DNA from: Alphaproteobacteria bacterium
Lineage (GTDB): Bacteria > Pseudomonadota > Alphaproteobacteria > Rickettsiales > UBA1997
Direction of reading: 5' to 3'
NCBI GenBank assembly: GCA_021151765.1
Contig: JAGKWR010000012.1
Coordinates: 1 to 64,000, forward strand
DNA: 64,000 nucleotides
How positions within the stretch are numbered: position 1 is the first letter of the stretch; the number at the start of each line of letters is the position of its first letter. Both the position numbers and the translations under genes were made by a program. Below the pieces are notes generated by a model that saw only the letters and a program-made list of their open reading frames with translations, was not told the DNA's origin and ran no database searches. Below are positions 47,470-58,372 of the stretch, piece by piece.

Positions 47470-48360
47470 ATGAACGATCGATCGAAGCGTGAAAAACCTA
47501 AGTTAGCTGACAAAACAAGCTTCAAAAAACCACTAGAATTTCTTTTCAACCTAATCGGGAAAAAATCTAAAAAATCTTTCAAATCTATCATTTCACATCT
47601 CGTTGATACATACGAAAAAGAGAATCTGATCAGTTTTGAAGAAAAAAAGATGATCAAGAATATTGCATTTCTAAGCGACAAAAAAGTTTCAGGAATAATG
47701 ACACCACGCGCTGACTTAGTGGCTATTAAACATGATGCTGATTTAGAAGATGTTAAAAAAGTCATTACTACACAAGGACATACTAGAATTCCGGTTTTCA
47801 AAGAAACGTTAGACGAGATTATCGGTTTTATTCACAGTAAAGATTTATCCAAATTTTTGTGCGAAGAAGACAGCGAATTTTCTATCGCTAAAATTATGCG
47901 CAAAATCCTATTTGTGCCTGGTTCAATGAAGATTCTGGATTTGATGTTACGCATGAGAATGTCACGTATCCACGTTGCTATTGTGTTAGACGAATTCGGT
48001 GGAGTTGACGGTTTTGTTACTATTGAAAATGTTATGGAAGAAATTGTCGGAGATATTGAAGATGAACACGATCTACCGTCAGACAATTCGTTTTTTCGCA
48101 TTAAAAAAATTAATCAGAATACTTTCCATTTCGGCGGTAGAGTAGAAATCAGAAAGGTAGAAGAAATTTTGCAAAACGAAATTGAGCATAATCACCAAAG
48201 CTATCAAACTATCGCTGGCCTTGTAATGGCGATGTTCAAAAGAATTCCAGAAACTGGAGAAGAAATAGAGAAGGACAATCTAAAATTTAAAATCATCAAC
48301 TCTGATAGTAGATCAGTAAGGATGGTAGAGGTAATAAAAAATAGGGTGAACTCTGACTAG
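47470..48360 (+). CDS. corC: CorC/HlyC family CBS-domain protein
   Basis: A 296-residue soluble member of the hemolysin/CorC family: two CBS domains ([14 protein letters not shown] near 74-87 and the [15 protein letters not shown] region near 150) and a C-terminal transporter-associated CorC_HlyC domain with FHFGGRVEI near 218. Members act in magnesium or cobalt efflux or in envelope maintenance. The ybeY-corC order is widely conserved. Its 3' end overlaps the terminator of the convergent pilin gene. Confidence 0.9.
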   Translation: MNDRSKREKPKLADKTSFKKPLEFLFNLIGKKSKKSFKSIISHLVDTYEKENLISFEEKKMIKNIAFLSDKKVSGIMTPRADLVAIKHDADLEDVKKVITTQGHTRIPVFKETLDEIIGFIHSKDLSKFLCEEDSEFSIAKIMRKILFVPGSMKILDLMLRMRMSRIHVAIVLDEFGGVDGFVTIENVMEEIVGDIEDEHDLPSDNSFFRIKKINQNTFHFGGRVEIRKVEEILQNEIEHNHQSYQTIAGLVMAMFKRIPETGEEIEKDNLKFKIINSDSRSVRMVEVIKNRVNSD

Positions 48361-48372
48361 AATTCGCCCTAT
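48334..48372 (-). terminator. terminator of virB2-like copy A
   Basis: ATAGGGTGAA (48341-48350) pairs with TTCGCCCTAT (48363-48372) with one G-U type pair. On the minus strand the stem is followed by six Ts. It lies across the end of corC, whose stop codon is in the loop. Confidence 0.8.
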
Positions 48373-48383
48373 TAAAATCGGCG

Positions 48384-48743
48384 CTAACCTTGACAGTCAT
48401 AAGCAGTTTTGCCACTGATAGCTGATACGATGGTTGGGGCACCAAACATCGCAGCAATACCGGCAGTTACACCGACTAACAAACCCCAAGAAACTTTACC
48501 GGTGAAAAAACCAACACCCACAGCAACGATTGCAAAAGCTGCGATAGCTTTACCGGCGTTACCAGTGATGATTTTCATCATATTGCACAAGGTTGTTACC
48601 AGGATGTTACTATTAAAAGTTGAATTCACAGTGCTTCCTTGAGCGTGAGCATCAACCAAAACTGGGATAACAGCTGGAGCAACAGTCAAGAAGAGCAATG
48701 ATAAGAGAGTAATCTTTGCTAAAAATGCAGAAGATTTTTTCAT
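48384..48743 (-). CDS. VirB2/TrbC-like pilin, copy A
   Basis: A 119-residue small pilin-type protein: a signal peptide cleaved near DAHAQG (about 32-37), a short Thr/Asn-rich region, then two hydrophobic helices (GKAIAAFAIVAVGVGFFTGK and LLVGVTAGIAAMFGAPTIV) joined by a short loop, the layout of VirB2 conjugation/type IV secretion pilins. Two cysteines (CNMM and YDCQG) could form a disulfide. A second copy lies 4 kb away in inverted orientation. No other virB gene is in the window. Confidence 0.85.
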   Translation of the reverse strand: MKKSSAFLAKITLLSLLFLTVAPAVIPVLVDAHAQGSTVNSTFNSNILVTTLCNMMKIITGNAGKAIAAFAIVAVGVGFFTGKVSWGLLVGVTAGIAAMFGAPTIVSAISGKTAYDCQG

Positions 48744-48850
48744 AATTTTGGAAAATTAATTAATAATTTGTGGACTAAAATCAGTTTTTTTTGTTAAAAA
48801 AAAGTAAGCATTTTTGAAATGCAACTCATTTAACACGTTTTAACCACTAA

Positions 48851-49456
48851 ATGGATCATCAACGAATACCCCATTCAATGAAAATATTTAATAATACAAA
48901 AACTTTTCCCAACATTGATTTAGGAGACTATATCTTGCGCGAAAAAACCGATAATGATGTAGAAGATTTTTTCCGTTATTACACCGATCCAGAAGTCAAT
49001 AAATTTATTCTCTGTGACATGCCTCGCAACTTAGAAGAAGCACGCAAAGAACTTTATTATTGGCGCAATGTTTTCTACATCAATGATGGAATTTATTTTG
49101 CAGTTGCCCGCAAAGATACTAACCAGCTTATTGGCTCAATTGGTCTCACAACTTTTAACTCTTATCATAATCGTATCGAACTAAGTTACGATTTAGCCAA
49201 AGAATATTGGCGACAAGGAATAACTCTAGCAGCTATTAAAGAGGTGGTAAAATATGGTTTCGAAAATTTGCAGGTTAATAGAATTGAGGCTTTTACTTCA
49301 ACAGAAAATCTCCCCTCAAAAAATTTACTGATTAAGGCTGGTTTTCTTTTAGAAGGCACTTTACGTCAACATCGTTATCATCGCGGAAGCTATGTCGATG
49401 CTTACAGTTTTAGTTTATTACGACAAGATTACTTTAGACAAACTAAAATTGTTTGA
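48851..49456 (+). CDS. GNAT-family N-acetyltransferase, RimJ/RimL type
   Basis: A 201-residue GNAT acetyltransferase resembling RimJ/RimL, which acetylate ribosomal protein N-termini. It has LREKTDNDVEDFFRYYTDPEV near 29-49, the acetyl-CoA region ELSYDLAKEYWRQGITLAAIKEV near 114-136 and the C-terminal NLPSKNLLIKAGFLLEGTLR near 157-176. Two starts are possible, ATG at 48851 or 48878. The substrate is unknown; rplM and rpsI lie just downstream, so a ribosomal target is conceivable. Confidence 0.85.
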   Translation: MDHQRIPHSMKIFNNTKTFPNIDLGDYILREKTDNDVEDFFRYYTDPEVNKFILCDMPRNLEEARKELYYWRNVFYINDGIYFAVARKDTNQLIGSIGLTTFNSYHNRIELSYDLAKEYWRQGITLAAIKEVVKYGFENLQVNRIEAFTSTENLPSKNLLIKAGFLLEGTLRQHRYHRGSYVDAYSFSLLRQDYFRQTKIV

Positions 49457-49480
49457 CTTTTTTTGGCGGCTAACTTTAAT
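49453..49480 (+). promoter_or_regulatory. candidate rplM-rpsI promoter
   Basis: TTGACT (49453-49458), a 16-bp spacer and TTTAAT (49475-49480) are followed by GCGCGGCCTCTTT. The -35 box overlaps the GNAT stop codon. The GC-rich start region is typical of growth-rate or ppGpp-regulated promoters of ribosomal genes. It implies a leader of about 130 bases before rplM with no open frame. Confidence 0.6.
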
Positions 49481-49614
49481 GCGCGGCCTCTTTCCCAACA
49501 AAGACATTTTTTCTTCCCTTTCAAGAAGAGATTCCCCAATAGTTTGAGATCAAGCATTGCAAGGCTTAGCTCACAATTTTGAAAAGTTATATTTAAGAAT
49601 TTTAACAAAAACTT

Positions 49615-50082
49615 ATGCTTAAAACCTATTCTGCTAAACCTAGCGAAATCGAAAGAAAATGGTGGTTAATTGATGCCGAAGACTTGGTTGTCGGCAGAAC
49701 CGCCACAATTATCGCTAATATCTTGCGTGGTAAAAATAAACCAACTTTCTCTCCAAACCTTGATTGTGGTGATCACGTTGTTGTTGTGAATGCAGATAAA
49801 ATGAAATTCACTGGCAACAAATTTGCTGATAAAAAATATTACTGGCACACTGGCCATCCAGGTGGCATTAAAGAGAGAACTGCTCGTCAAATTTTTGAAG
49901 GAAATTTTCCAGAAAGAATTTTAGAAAGTGCAGTTTCTAGAATGATTGCTCGTGGTCCTTTGCAGCGCGATATCATGGTTAAATTACACATTTACTCTGG
50001 TGCAGAGCACAAACATCAAGGTCAAAATCCTCAACCTTTGGATATTGCCGCAATGAACAGAAAAAACAAAAAATCTAACTAA
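49615..50082 (+). CDS. rplM: 50S ribosomal protein L13
   Basis: Ribosomal protein of 155 residues, normal length. [33 protein letters not shown] at 15-47 and [13 protein letters not shown] near 82-94 identify uL13. It is followed after 8 bp by rpsI, the conserved order. Confidence 0.98.
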   Translation: MLKTYSAKPSEIERKWWLIDAEDLVVGRTATIIANILRGKNKPTFSPNLDCGDHVVVVNADKMKFTGNKFADKKYYWHTGHPGGIKERTARQIFEGNFPERILESAVSRMIARGPLQRDIMVKLHIYSGAEHKHQGQNPQPLDIAAMNRKNKKSN

Positions 50083-50090
50083 TAAAAAAT

Positions 50091-50558
50091 ATGTCGACTC
50101 TCAAAGAAAAAATTCTTGAAGCTACTGCAAATTCTGAATCTAGCGTTGAACGTGTTAAACAAGTTGACGCCCAAGGCAGAGCTTACGCGACTGGCAAAAG
50201 AAAAAACGCTGCCGCTCGTGTTTGGATTAAAAAAGGAACTGGTAAAATCACAGTTAATGATCGTGATGCAAAAACTTATTTCGGTAGAGAAATTTTGTTT
50301 AACATCATTCGTTTCCCATTTGGTGCTACTAAAACTGAAAATAAATTTGACGTAGTTGCTACTATCAATGGTGGTGGTCTTTCTGGACAAGCTGGTGCTT
50401 TAGCGCACGGAATCAGCAAAGCTTTAGTCGCTTTTGACCCTGAAAATCACAAACCACTTAAAACTGGTGGCTTCTTAACTCGTGATTCACGTGTTGTTGA
50501 GCGTAAGAAATACGGTTTGAAAAAAGCCCGTAAAGGTCAAACTTATCGTAAGAGATAA
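50091..50558 (+). CDS. rpsI: 30S ribosomal protein S9
   Basis: Ribosomal protein of 155 residues with an N-terminal extension of about 28 residues before the conserved [25 protein letters not shown]. The C-terminus ends in [11 protein letters not shown], the tail that reaches the decoding-site tRNA. It is followed by a strong terminator. Confidence 0.98.
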   Translation: MSTLKEKILEATANSESSVERVKQVDAQGRAYATGKRKNAAARVWIKKGTGKITVNDRDAKTYFGREILFNIIRFPFGATKTENKFDVVATINGGGLSGQAGALAHGISKALVAFDPENHKPLKTGGFLTRDSRVVERKKYGLKKARKGQTYRKR

Positions 50559-50588
50559 TTTTTTAATTTCCTCAAAAGGGAGATTTGG

Positions 50589-50617
50589 AGGCGGCTTTCG
50601 GGTCGCCTTTTTATTTT
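50589..50617 (+). terminator. rplM-rpsI terminator
   Basis: AGGCGGC (50589-50595) pairs with GTCGCCT (50602-50608), with one G-U pair, around a TTTCGG loop, followed by TTTTTATTTT. It ends only about 8 bp before the rpiB start codon. Confidence 0.85.
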
Positions 50618-50624
50618 GTATAAG

Positions 50625-51080
50625 ATGAAAAAGATTCCCGCAAAAAAACAAAAAATCTTAATTGCTTCTGACCACGCTGGTTTCGATCTTAAAGCATTCT
50701 TGTCTGTTGAACTAACTAAAATCGGATTTGAGATTGAAGATCTAGGCTGCAGTTCTGCTGAGAAATCAGTTGATTACCCTGATTACGCACAAAAACTTAG
50801 CAAAAAAATTACCACTAAAAATAATTTAAAAGGCATTCTGGTTTGCGGATCTGGGATTGGCATTTCAATCGCAGCTAATCGTAATAAACATATTCGCGCC
50901 GCCCTTTGTCATAATGTTAAATCTGCCAAACTGTCACGTGCTCACAATGACGCCAATGTGATTTGTCTTGGTGCTAGATTACTCAAAAACACAACGGCTT
51001 TATCAATGGTAAAAGCCTTTTTCTCTACTGAATTCGAAGGCGCAAGACATGCAACAAGAGTCGCAAAACTTTCAAAATAA
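50625..51080 (+). CDS. rpiB: Ribose-5-phosphate isomerase B
   Basis: Interconverts ribose 5-phosphate and ribulose 5-phosphate. The 151-residue RpiB/LacAB-type protein has ASDHAGFDLK near 17-26, VDYPDYA near 50-56 and the phosphate-binding CGSGIGISIAANR near 77-89, including the catalytic cysteine. ATG at 50625 is used rather than the upstream TTG at 50616, which lies in the terminator T tract. No clear ribosome binding site is visible. It overlaps trmB by 32 bp. Confidence 0.94.
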   Translation: MKKIPAKKQKILIASDHAGFDLKAFLSVELTKIGFEIEDLGCSSAEKSVDYPDYAQKLSKKITTKNNLKGILVCGSGIGISIAANRNKHIRAALCHNVKSAKLSRAHNDANVICLGARLLKNTTALSMVKAFFSTEFEGARHATRVAKLSK

Positions 51081-51729
51081 TCGTATCATCCGTAGTTTCG
51101 GACGCATAAAAAGCCGCAAGCTTTCTGATCATAAAAATAGTCTTTTAAGCGATTTACCCAAAAATTACGCGATCACAGATTGCGATTTTACTTCGCAAAA
51201 TAACTGTCTTGAAATTGGTTTTGGCTTTGGTGATTTTACTTTTGAAAAAGCCAAACAAAATCCGCAAACTTTATTCTTTGGTTCTGAACCTCACCTAAAC
51301 GGCGTAGTTAATTTGCTTTCCAAATTAGAGAAAGAACCTTTACCTAATTTACGCATTTCAACTCAAGATGTGCGTCTATTACTAGCACAATTCCCTGATA
51401 ACTTTTTCGATCAAATTTTTATTTTATTTCCTGATCCTTGGCCAAAAGTTAAACACTTTAAACGACGTTTGATTAATCAAGAGTTTCTCGATCAGATTTT
51501 ATCTCCTAAAATGAAAAATGGCGCAAAGCTAACAATAGCTACTGATCATGATTCCTACAAAACGTGGATTTTGTGCGAAATTGCCAAAAGTAAAAAATTC
51601 AACTGGCCAGCTAATTCAAAACAAGATTGGCAAATCTTTCCGCCAGATTGGGTTGTAACCAAATATCAAAGAAAGGCTGAACGCGAAGGTAGAGTCTCAG
51701 TAATTTTTAATTTAAATCATCATGGCTAA
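51049..51729 (+). CDS. trmB: tRNA (guanine-N7)-methyltransferase
   Basis: SAM-dependent enzyme that makes m7G46 in tRNA. The 226-residue protein has an N-terminal RIIRSFGRIKSRKLS, motif I LEIGFGFGDFTFEKA near 53-67 and the signature LFPDPWPKVKHFKRRL near 125-140. ATG at 51049 lies inside the 3' end of rpiB. It overlaps murB by 8 bp. Confidence 0.96.
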   Translation: MQQESQNFQNNRIIRSFGRIKSRKLSDHKNSLLSDLPKNYAITDCDFTSQNNCLEIGFGFGDFTFEKAKQNPQTLFFGSEPHLNGVVNLLSKLEKEPLPNLRISTQDVRLLLAQFPDNFFDQIFILFPDPWPKVKHFKRRLINQEFLDQILSPKMKNGAKLTIATDHDSYKTWILCEIAKSKKFNWPANSKQDWQIFPPDWVVTKYQRKAEREGRVSVIFNLNHHG

Positions 51730-52624
51730 TTTATTGGATAGATTACCAAAAGTACGTGGCGTCTATCGTGAGAATGTTGAACTCAAAAATTGGTTTGACG
51801 TTGGCGGCGCAGCAGAAGTATTATTTCGTCCCGCTGATTTAGAAGATTTACAAAGTTTTTTAAAAAACTGTCCAAAAGACGTACCCCTTAATGTTTTAGG
51901 AGCTGCATCCAACGTTATAATTGCTGATGAAGGAGTTAAAGGAGTTGTAATTCGACTTGGTGGCGAATTTGCGAAAATCTCACAAGAAGATAATAAAATC
52001 CGTGCTGGAGCTGCTGCGCTTTGTGGTAATGTAGCTTTAACCAGTAAAAATGCTGCTTTATCCGGATTGGAATTTTTCACCGGAATTCCTGGATCAATTG
52101 GTGGAGCAATCGCTATGAATGCTGGATGTTATGGGTCTGATGTTTCTCAAATTTTAGTAAGCGCTACTGCAATTGACTTTGAAGGTAACATTATTCAATT
52201 AAAAAATTCTGATTTCGCGTTTTATTATCGCGGCAACAAAATAGCTAAAAAGTTCATTTTCATCGAAGGATTATTTATCGGAAAAGCTTCTTCTTTTGAT
52301 GAGGTTAGTAAAAAAATTTACGAACTAAATCAACAACGTGAGAAAGCTCAACCAATTCGTGCTAAAACTGGTGGCAGCACATTTAAAAATCCAGAACCGC
52401 AGAATCCTAACGCAAAGAAAGCATGGCAATTAATTGATGAAGCCGGATTGCGTGGCGCCTCAGAAGGTGATGCACAAATTTCTGAAAAGCACTGTAACTT
52501 TATGATTAATCGTGGAAATGCTAGTGCAAATGACCTTATTAATTTAGGTAATCGTGTAAAAAAAATTGTGAAAGAGCGCACCAATATTGATATTGAGTGG
52601 GAAATAAAAATTTTGAAACAATAG
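51722..52624 (+). CDS. murB: UDP-N-acetylenolpyruvoylglucosamine reductase
   Basis: FAD enzyme that reduces UDP-GlcNAc-enolpyruvate to UDP-MurNAc in peptidoglycan synthesis. The 300-residue protein has WFDVGGAAEVLFRP near 23-36, GAASNVIIADEG near 60-71, the FAD-binding SGLEFFTGIPGSIGGAIAMNAGCYG near 115-139 and the late catalytic region GGSTFKNPEP near 216. It lies outside its usual mur-fts cluster, overlapping trmB. Confidence 0.97.
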   Translation: MANLLDRLPKVRGVYRENVELKNWFDVGGAAEVLFRPADLEDLQSFLKNCPKDVPLNVLGAASNVIIADEGVKGVVIRLGGEFAKISQEDNKIRAGAAALCGNVALTSKNAALSGLEFFTGIPGSIGGAIAMNAGCYGSDVSQILVSATAIDFEGNIIQLKNSDFAFYYRGNKIAKKFIFIEGLFIGKASSFDEVSKKIYELNQQREKAQPIRAKTGGSTFKNPEPQNPNAKKAWQLIDEAGLRGASEGDAQISEKHCNFMINRGNASANDLINLGNRVKKIVKERTNIDIEWEIKILKQ

Positions 52625-52730
52625 AATAATCCTTGTTGCATTTTTAAAAATCATAGTGCATTTTTCGCCCTCTGCGCTCGACCTGTCATAGGTTTTGGCT
52701 CTTCATTAAAAAAAATCTAAATACTAACTC

Positions 52731-53090
52731 ATGAAAAAACTTTCTGCATTTTTGGCAAAGGTTACTCTTTTGTCATTGTTCTTGTTGGCAGTCGTTCCAG
52801 CTGTTGTTCCAGTTTTAGTTGATGCTCATGCTCAAGGAAGCACTGTGAACGCAACCACGAATAGTAACATTTTGGTAACAACTTTGTGCAACATGATGAA
52901 GATCATCACTGGTAACGCTGGTAAAGCTATCGCAGCTTTCGCAATCGTTGCTGTTGGTGTTGGTTTCTTCACTGGTAAAGTCTCTTGGGGTTTGTTAGTC
53001 GGTGTAACTGCCGGTATCGCTGCGATGTTTGGTGCTCCAACCATCGTATCAGCTATCAGCGGTTCTTCTGCTTACGACTGCCAAGGTTAA
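52731..53090 (+). CDS. VirB2/TrbC-like pilin, copy B
   Basis: A 119-residue pilin-like protein with the same layout as copy A: signal peptide to about DAHAQG, then two hydrophobic helices. Residues from NSNILVTT to VSAISG (68 residues) are identical between the copies, while the DNA differs at many synonymous sites and the signal peptides have diverged. This pattern shows selection on the mature pilin. The stop is 20 bp before rpmB, with no terminator between. Confidence 0.85.
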   Translation: MKKLSAFLAKVTLLSLFLLAVVPAVVPVLVDAHAQGSTVNATTNSNILVTTLCNMMKIITGNAGKAIAAFAIVAVGVGFFTGKVSWGLLVGVTAGIAAMFGAPTIVSAISGSSAYDCQG

Positions 53091-53110
53091 TTGGAAATTT
53101 AAGGATAACT

Positions 53111-53452
53111 ATGTCTAGAAGATGTGAATTACTGGGAACAGGTGTAATGAGTGGAAATCAAATTTCTCACTCGAACCGTAAAACCAGAAGAAGATTTTTA
53201 CCTAACTTGAGAACAGTTTCTTTCAAAAGTGAAACTCTTGGAACTGATGTAACTTTAAAAGTTACCGCAGCTTCAATTCGCACTGTTAACAAATATGGTA
53301 ATATTGATAACTTTTTGGTTAACTGCCGTAACGCTAAGTTAACAGAATCAGCTCAAAAACTTAGACTTAAAATCAAGAAAAAATTGATTAAGTTAGGAAA
53401 GCTTGAAGAAGTTAAAATAGTTAAAGAAAAGAAAGCAGTTAAAAAAGCCTAG
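53111..53452 (+). CDS. rpmB: 50S ribosomal protein L28
   Basis: Ribosomal protein bL28 of 113 residues. SRRCELLGTGVMSGNQISHSNRKTRRRFLPNL at 2-33 is diagnostic. The ATG at 53111 follows an AAGGA site. A lysine-rich C-terminal tail (KIVKEKKAVKKA) extends beyond the usual length. It may be cotranscribed with the upstream pilin gene and ends at a strong terminator. rpmE, often nearby, is absent. Confidence 0.97.
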   Translation: MSRRCELLGTGVMSGNQISHSNRKTRRRFLPNLRTVSFKSETLGTDVTLKVTAASIRTVNKYGNIDNFLVNCRNAKLTESAQKLRLKIKKKLIKLGKLEEVKIVKEKKAVKKA

Positions 53453-53478
53453 TTTCTTTAGACTTACTTTGTCTTATC

Positions 53479-53518
53479 AAAAGACCGACTTCCATAAAAA
53501 GAAGTCGGTCTTTTTTTT
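53479..53518 (+). terminator. strong terminator after rpmB
   Basis: A perfect 14-bp stem, AAAAGACCGACTTC (53479-53492) and GAAGTCGGTCTTTT (53501-53514), with an 8-base loop and a T8 tract. It also lies 16 bp beyond the convergent ccmG stop, and could work in both directions. Confidence 0.95.
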
Positions 53519-53533
53519 GAATGTTGTTTTAGT

Positions 53534-55243
<1,710 letters not shown>

Positions 55244-55252
55244 GATTGGAAA

Positions 55253-55280
55253 TTGACTATTTCGCGCTTTTACACAAAAT
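55253..55280 (+). promoter_or_regulatory. candidate eno promoter
   Basis: TTGACT (55253-55258), a 16-bp spacer and CAAAAT (55275-55280) are followed by GCGCGCCCTCTTTTT, closely matching the start region before rplM. Confidence 0.55.
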
Positions 55281-55305
55281 GCGCGCCCTCTTTTTAAGAC
55301 AATAA

Positions 55306-56595
<1,290 letters not shown>

Positions 56596-56607
56596 TTAAT
56601 ATCACAG

Positions 56608-56637
56608 AAGGGGAGTTTTCAGCTCCCCTTTTTAATT
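56608..56637 (+). terminator. eno terminator
   Basis: AAGGGGAG (56608-56615) pairs with CTCCCCTT (56623-56630), followed by TTTAATTT. It stands 12 bp after the eno stop. Confidence 0.9.
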
Positions 56638-56648
56638 TCAGGAGTTTT

Positions 56649-57491
56649 ATGTCACGCATTTCATTTCTTAACGGCCAATTCCTTCCACACGAAAATTGCT
56701 TGGTTCACATCGAAGATCGCGGCTTTCAATTTGCTGATGGTGTTTACGAAGTTACACTTTTCAAAAATGGTCGTCTAATTGATGGCGAAGCCCATATTGA
56801 AAGGCTTTTCCGTTCTTTGCGCGAAATGAAAATCGAACATAATTTTACCAAAGAATTTTTGACACAATTACAGTTTGATTTGTTTGCCAAAAACAACATG
56901 AGTGAGGGAACTTGCTACATTCAAATCACTCGCGGTATGGCTAATCGCGTGCCTTGGATGCCAAAAAATTTGACGCCCACAATTTCGGCGACTGTTTCTT
57001 TGGGCAAAAAAATGACCGAAGAAGAATTTGAAAAAGGTGTGTCAATTATGACTCACGAAGATATTCGCTGGAAGCGCTGCGACATCAAATCGGTCGCTCT
57101 TTTCGCTTCAAGTTTTATTAACCAAAAAGCTAAAGATTCTGGCTTTGATGACGTAATTTTCGTGCGCGACAATGTTGTAACTGAGGGCAGTTTTGCCAAT
57201 GCTTTCATTGTTGATCAAAACGACACTTTAATCACCAAAGCAGCGGACAACTTGATTTTGTGTGGCATCACACGCAATCGCATGATCGCAATTGCTCAGG
57301 AAAAAGGGCTTAAAGTTGAGGAAAGAAATTTCTCAGTTGCCGAAATGCTTGCTGCCAAAGAAGTGTTTTTAACCAGCTCAAGCTTGATTTTGCGCCCTGC
57401 AACCAAAGTTGATGGCAAGCAAATTGGCGATGGCAAAGCCGGAAAAATCGCCAAAATTTTGAGCGCAGAATACCAAAAATTTATCGGCTAA
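56649..57491 (+). CDS. dat: D-amino-acid transaminase (class IV aminotransferase)
   Basis: PLP enzyme that interconverts D-alanine and D-glutamate, supplying peptidoglycan precursors. The 280-residue protein shows FLNGQFLPHENCLVHIEDRGFQFADGVYE near 5-33, the PLP lysine in DIKSVALFAS near 147, and TEGSFANAFIVD near 178. Branched-chain aminotransferases are relatives, but the length and HIEDRGFQFADGVYE favour DAT. An AGGAG site precedes the ATG. Its last 12 codons reappear, diverged, at 59284-59322. Confidence 0.88.
   Translation: MSRISFLNGQFLPHENCLVHIEDRGFQFADGVYEVTLFKNGRLIDGEAHIERLFRSLREMKIEHNFTKEFLTQLQFDLFAKNNMSEGTCYIQITRGMANRVPWMPKNLTPTISATVSLGKKMTEEEFEKGVSIMTHEDIRWKRCDIKSVALFASSFINQKAKDSGFDDVIFVRDNVVTEGSFANAFIVDQNDTLITKAADNLILCGITRNRMIAIAQEKGLKVEERNFSVAEMLAAKEVFLTSSSLILRPATKVDGKQIGDGKAGKIAKILSAEYQKFIG
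57453..57491 (+). repeat. dat 3'-end direct repeat, left copy
   Basis: The last 12 codons and stop of dat (KILSAEYQKFIG). The other copy is at 59284-59322: 39 bases with five differences, all synonymous, and an identical 15-base end, AAATTTATCGGCTAA. Confidence 0.9.
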
Positions 57492-57568
57492 ATATTGGAA
57501 ATTGAAACTCTCGACAATAGCCTTTGATCAACAAAGTTTTTGTTACTATCTTTCTACAATTTCCTAGG

Positions 57569-57604
57569 AAAAGACCACTTCCCAAAAAAGTGGTCTTTTC
57601 TATT
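57569..57604 (+). terminator. dat terminator, possibly bidirectional
   Basis: A perfect 12-bp stem, AAAAGACCACTT (57569-57580) and AAGTGGTCTTTT (57588-57599), with a 7-base loop. It lies between convergent dat and the SRPBCC gene. Confidence 0.9.
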
Positions 57605-58135
57605 TTATCGGACCCCTTCTACCCTTATCGAACCCTTTGCTGCATTTATAAGACCATCCAACCAAGCCTGATGAGCATTGAGCATTGGATTTGGCAAGGT
57701 ATTACGAAGTTCTACAGCAGGTTTACCAATTTGAGTTTCTTGAGTTAATACGCGGACACGCCCTCCATCAAGATCTTCAATAAGCCAAGCGTGATGAACA
57801 TCCAAACGATTATTTTCATCTCCTTCAACCCAACCATGCCAAGCGATACGTCCAGCTTTTCCCGCAGATGGTTCTTCATATTCCACGACTTCTGATTCAA
57901 CATGGAATCCAAAAGTAATGAACTTGAAGCGCGCACCGTAGCTGAGGACTGGACCTGAGCCATCATAGAATGAAATATCAGAAGCATTTTCATAGTATTG
58001 AGGCCAAGCAATTGTGTTAGCCAAATACTTCCAAACTTTAATAGCCTGCAGGTTTGGAATAATAACTTCATTTGAAACATAATTGTCAGTAGCGCCCGGA
58101 AGATATTCTTTTGGCCAGATAATTGAATTTTGCAT
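57605..58135 (-). CDS. SRPBCC-domain protein (polyketide cyclase-like)
   Basis: A 176-residue protein of the START/SRPBCC lipid-binding fold. PNLQAIKVWKYLANTIAWPQYYENASDISFYDG near 28-60 is the usual entry of such domains, followed by a beta-rich middle (YGARFKFITFGFHVESEVVEYE, RIAWHGWVEG) and a C-terminal helix (AHQAWLDGLINAAKG). It probably binds a hydrophobic ligand; ligand and reaction are unknown. It is divergent from a LysR regulator and both lie in a likely insertion after dat. Confidence 0.8.
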   Translation of the reverse strand: MQNSIIWPKEYLPGATDNYVSNEVIIPNLQAIKVWKYLANTIAWPQYYENASDISFYDGSGPVLSYGARFKFITFGFHVESEVVEYEEPSAGKAGRIAWHGWVEGDENNRLDVHHAWLIEDLDGGRVRVLTQETQIGKPAVELRNTLPNPMLNAHQAWLDGLINAAKGSIRVEGVR

Positions 58136-58221
58136 TTTTTATTTTCCCTTTTTTAGATTTTATAACATATAAATAGACTTACTCAAACTAGTACAAACAG
58201 AAATTGACTCTACTACTTAAC

Positions 58222-58268
58222 TTTTTAGCTAAAAAAATTAGTTACTTAGACTCCGATCCTGAGTCTAA
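58222..58268. promoter_or_regulatory. candidate LysR operator region
   Basis: The 237-bp divergent gap holds two perfect palindromes: TTTTTAGCTAAAAA at 58222-58235, and TTAGACTC (58246-58253) with GAGTCTAA (58261-58268) around a 7-base centre. The second fits a LysR-type T-N11-A site. Confidence 0.6.
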
Positions 58269-58372
58269 AAAAATTCAGTACTTTTTTTGACTAGCTTGTA
58301 GTTAAGAAATATCCGCTAAATTCTATTAGAAAAATAATTAATCTTTTACCTACCCATAAATATATTTATAAG

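Noticed and set aside
50616..50624. TTG start for rpiB
   Set aside because: It falls in the terminator T tract and the family N-terminus fits the ATG at 50625.
48384..53090. Composite transposon bounded by the pilin copies
   Set aside because: No transposase, terminal repeats or target duplication are visible, and the copies are selected coding genes.
57524..57748. Small plus-strand frame after dat
   Set aside because: It crosses the dat terminator and lies antisense to the SRPBCC gene, with no family features.
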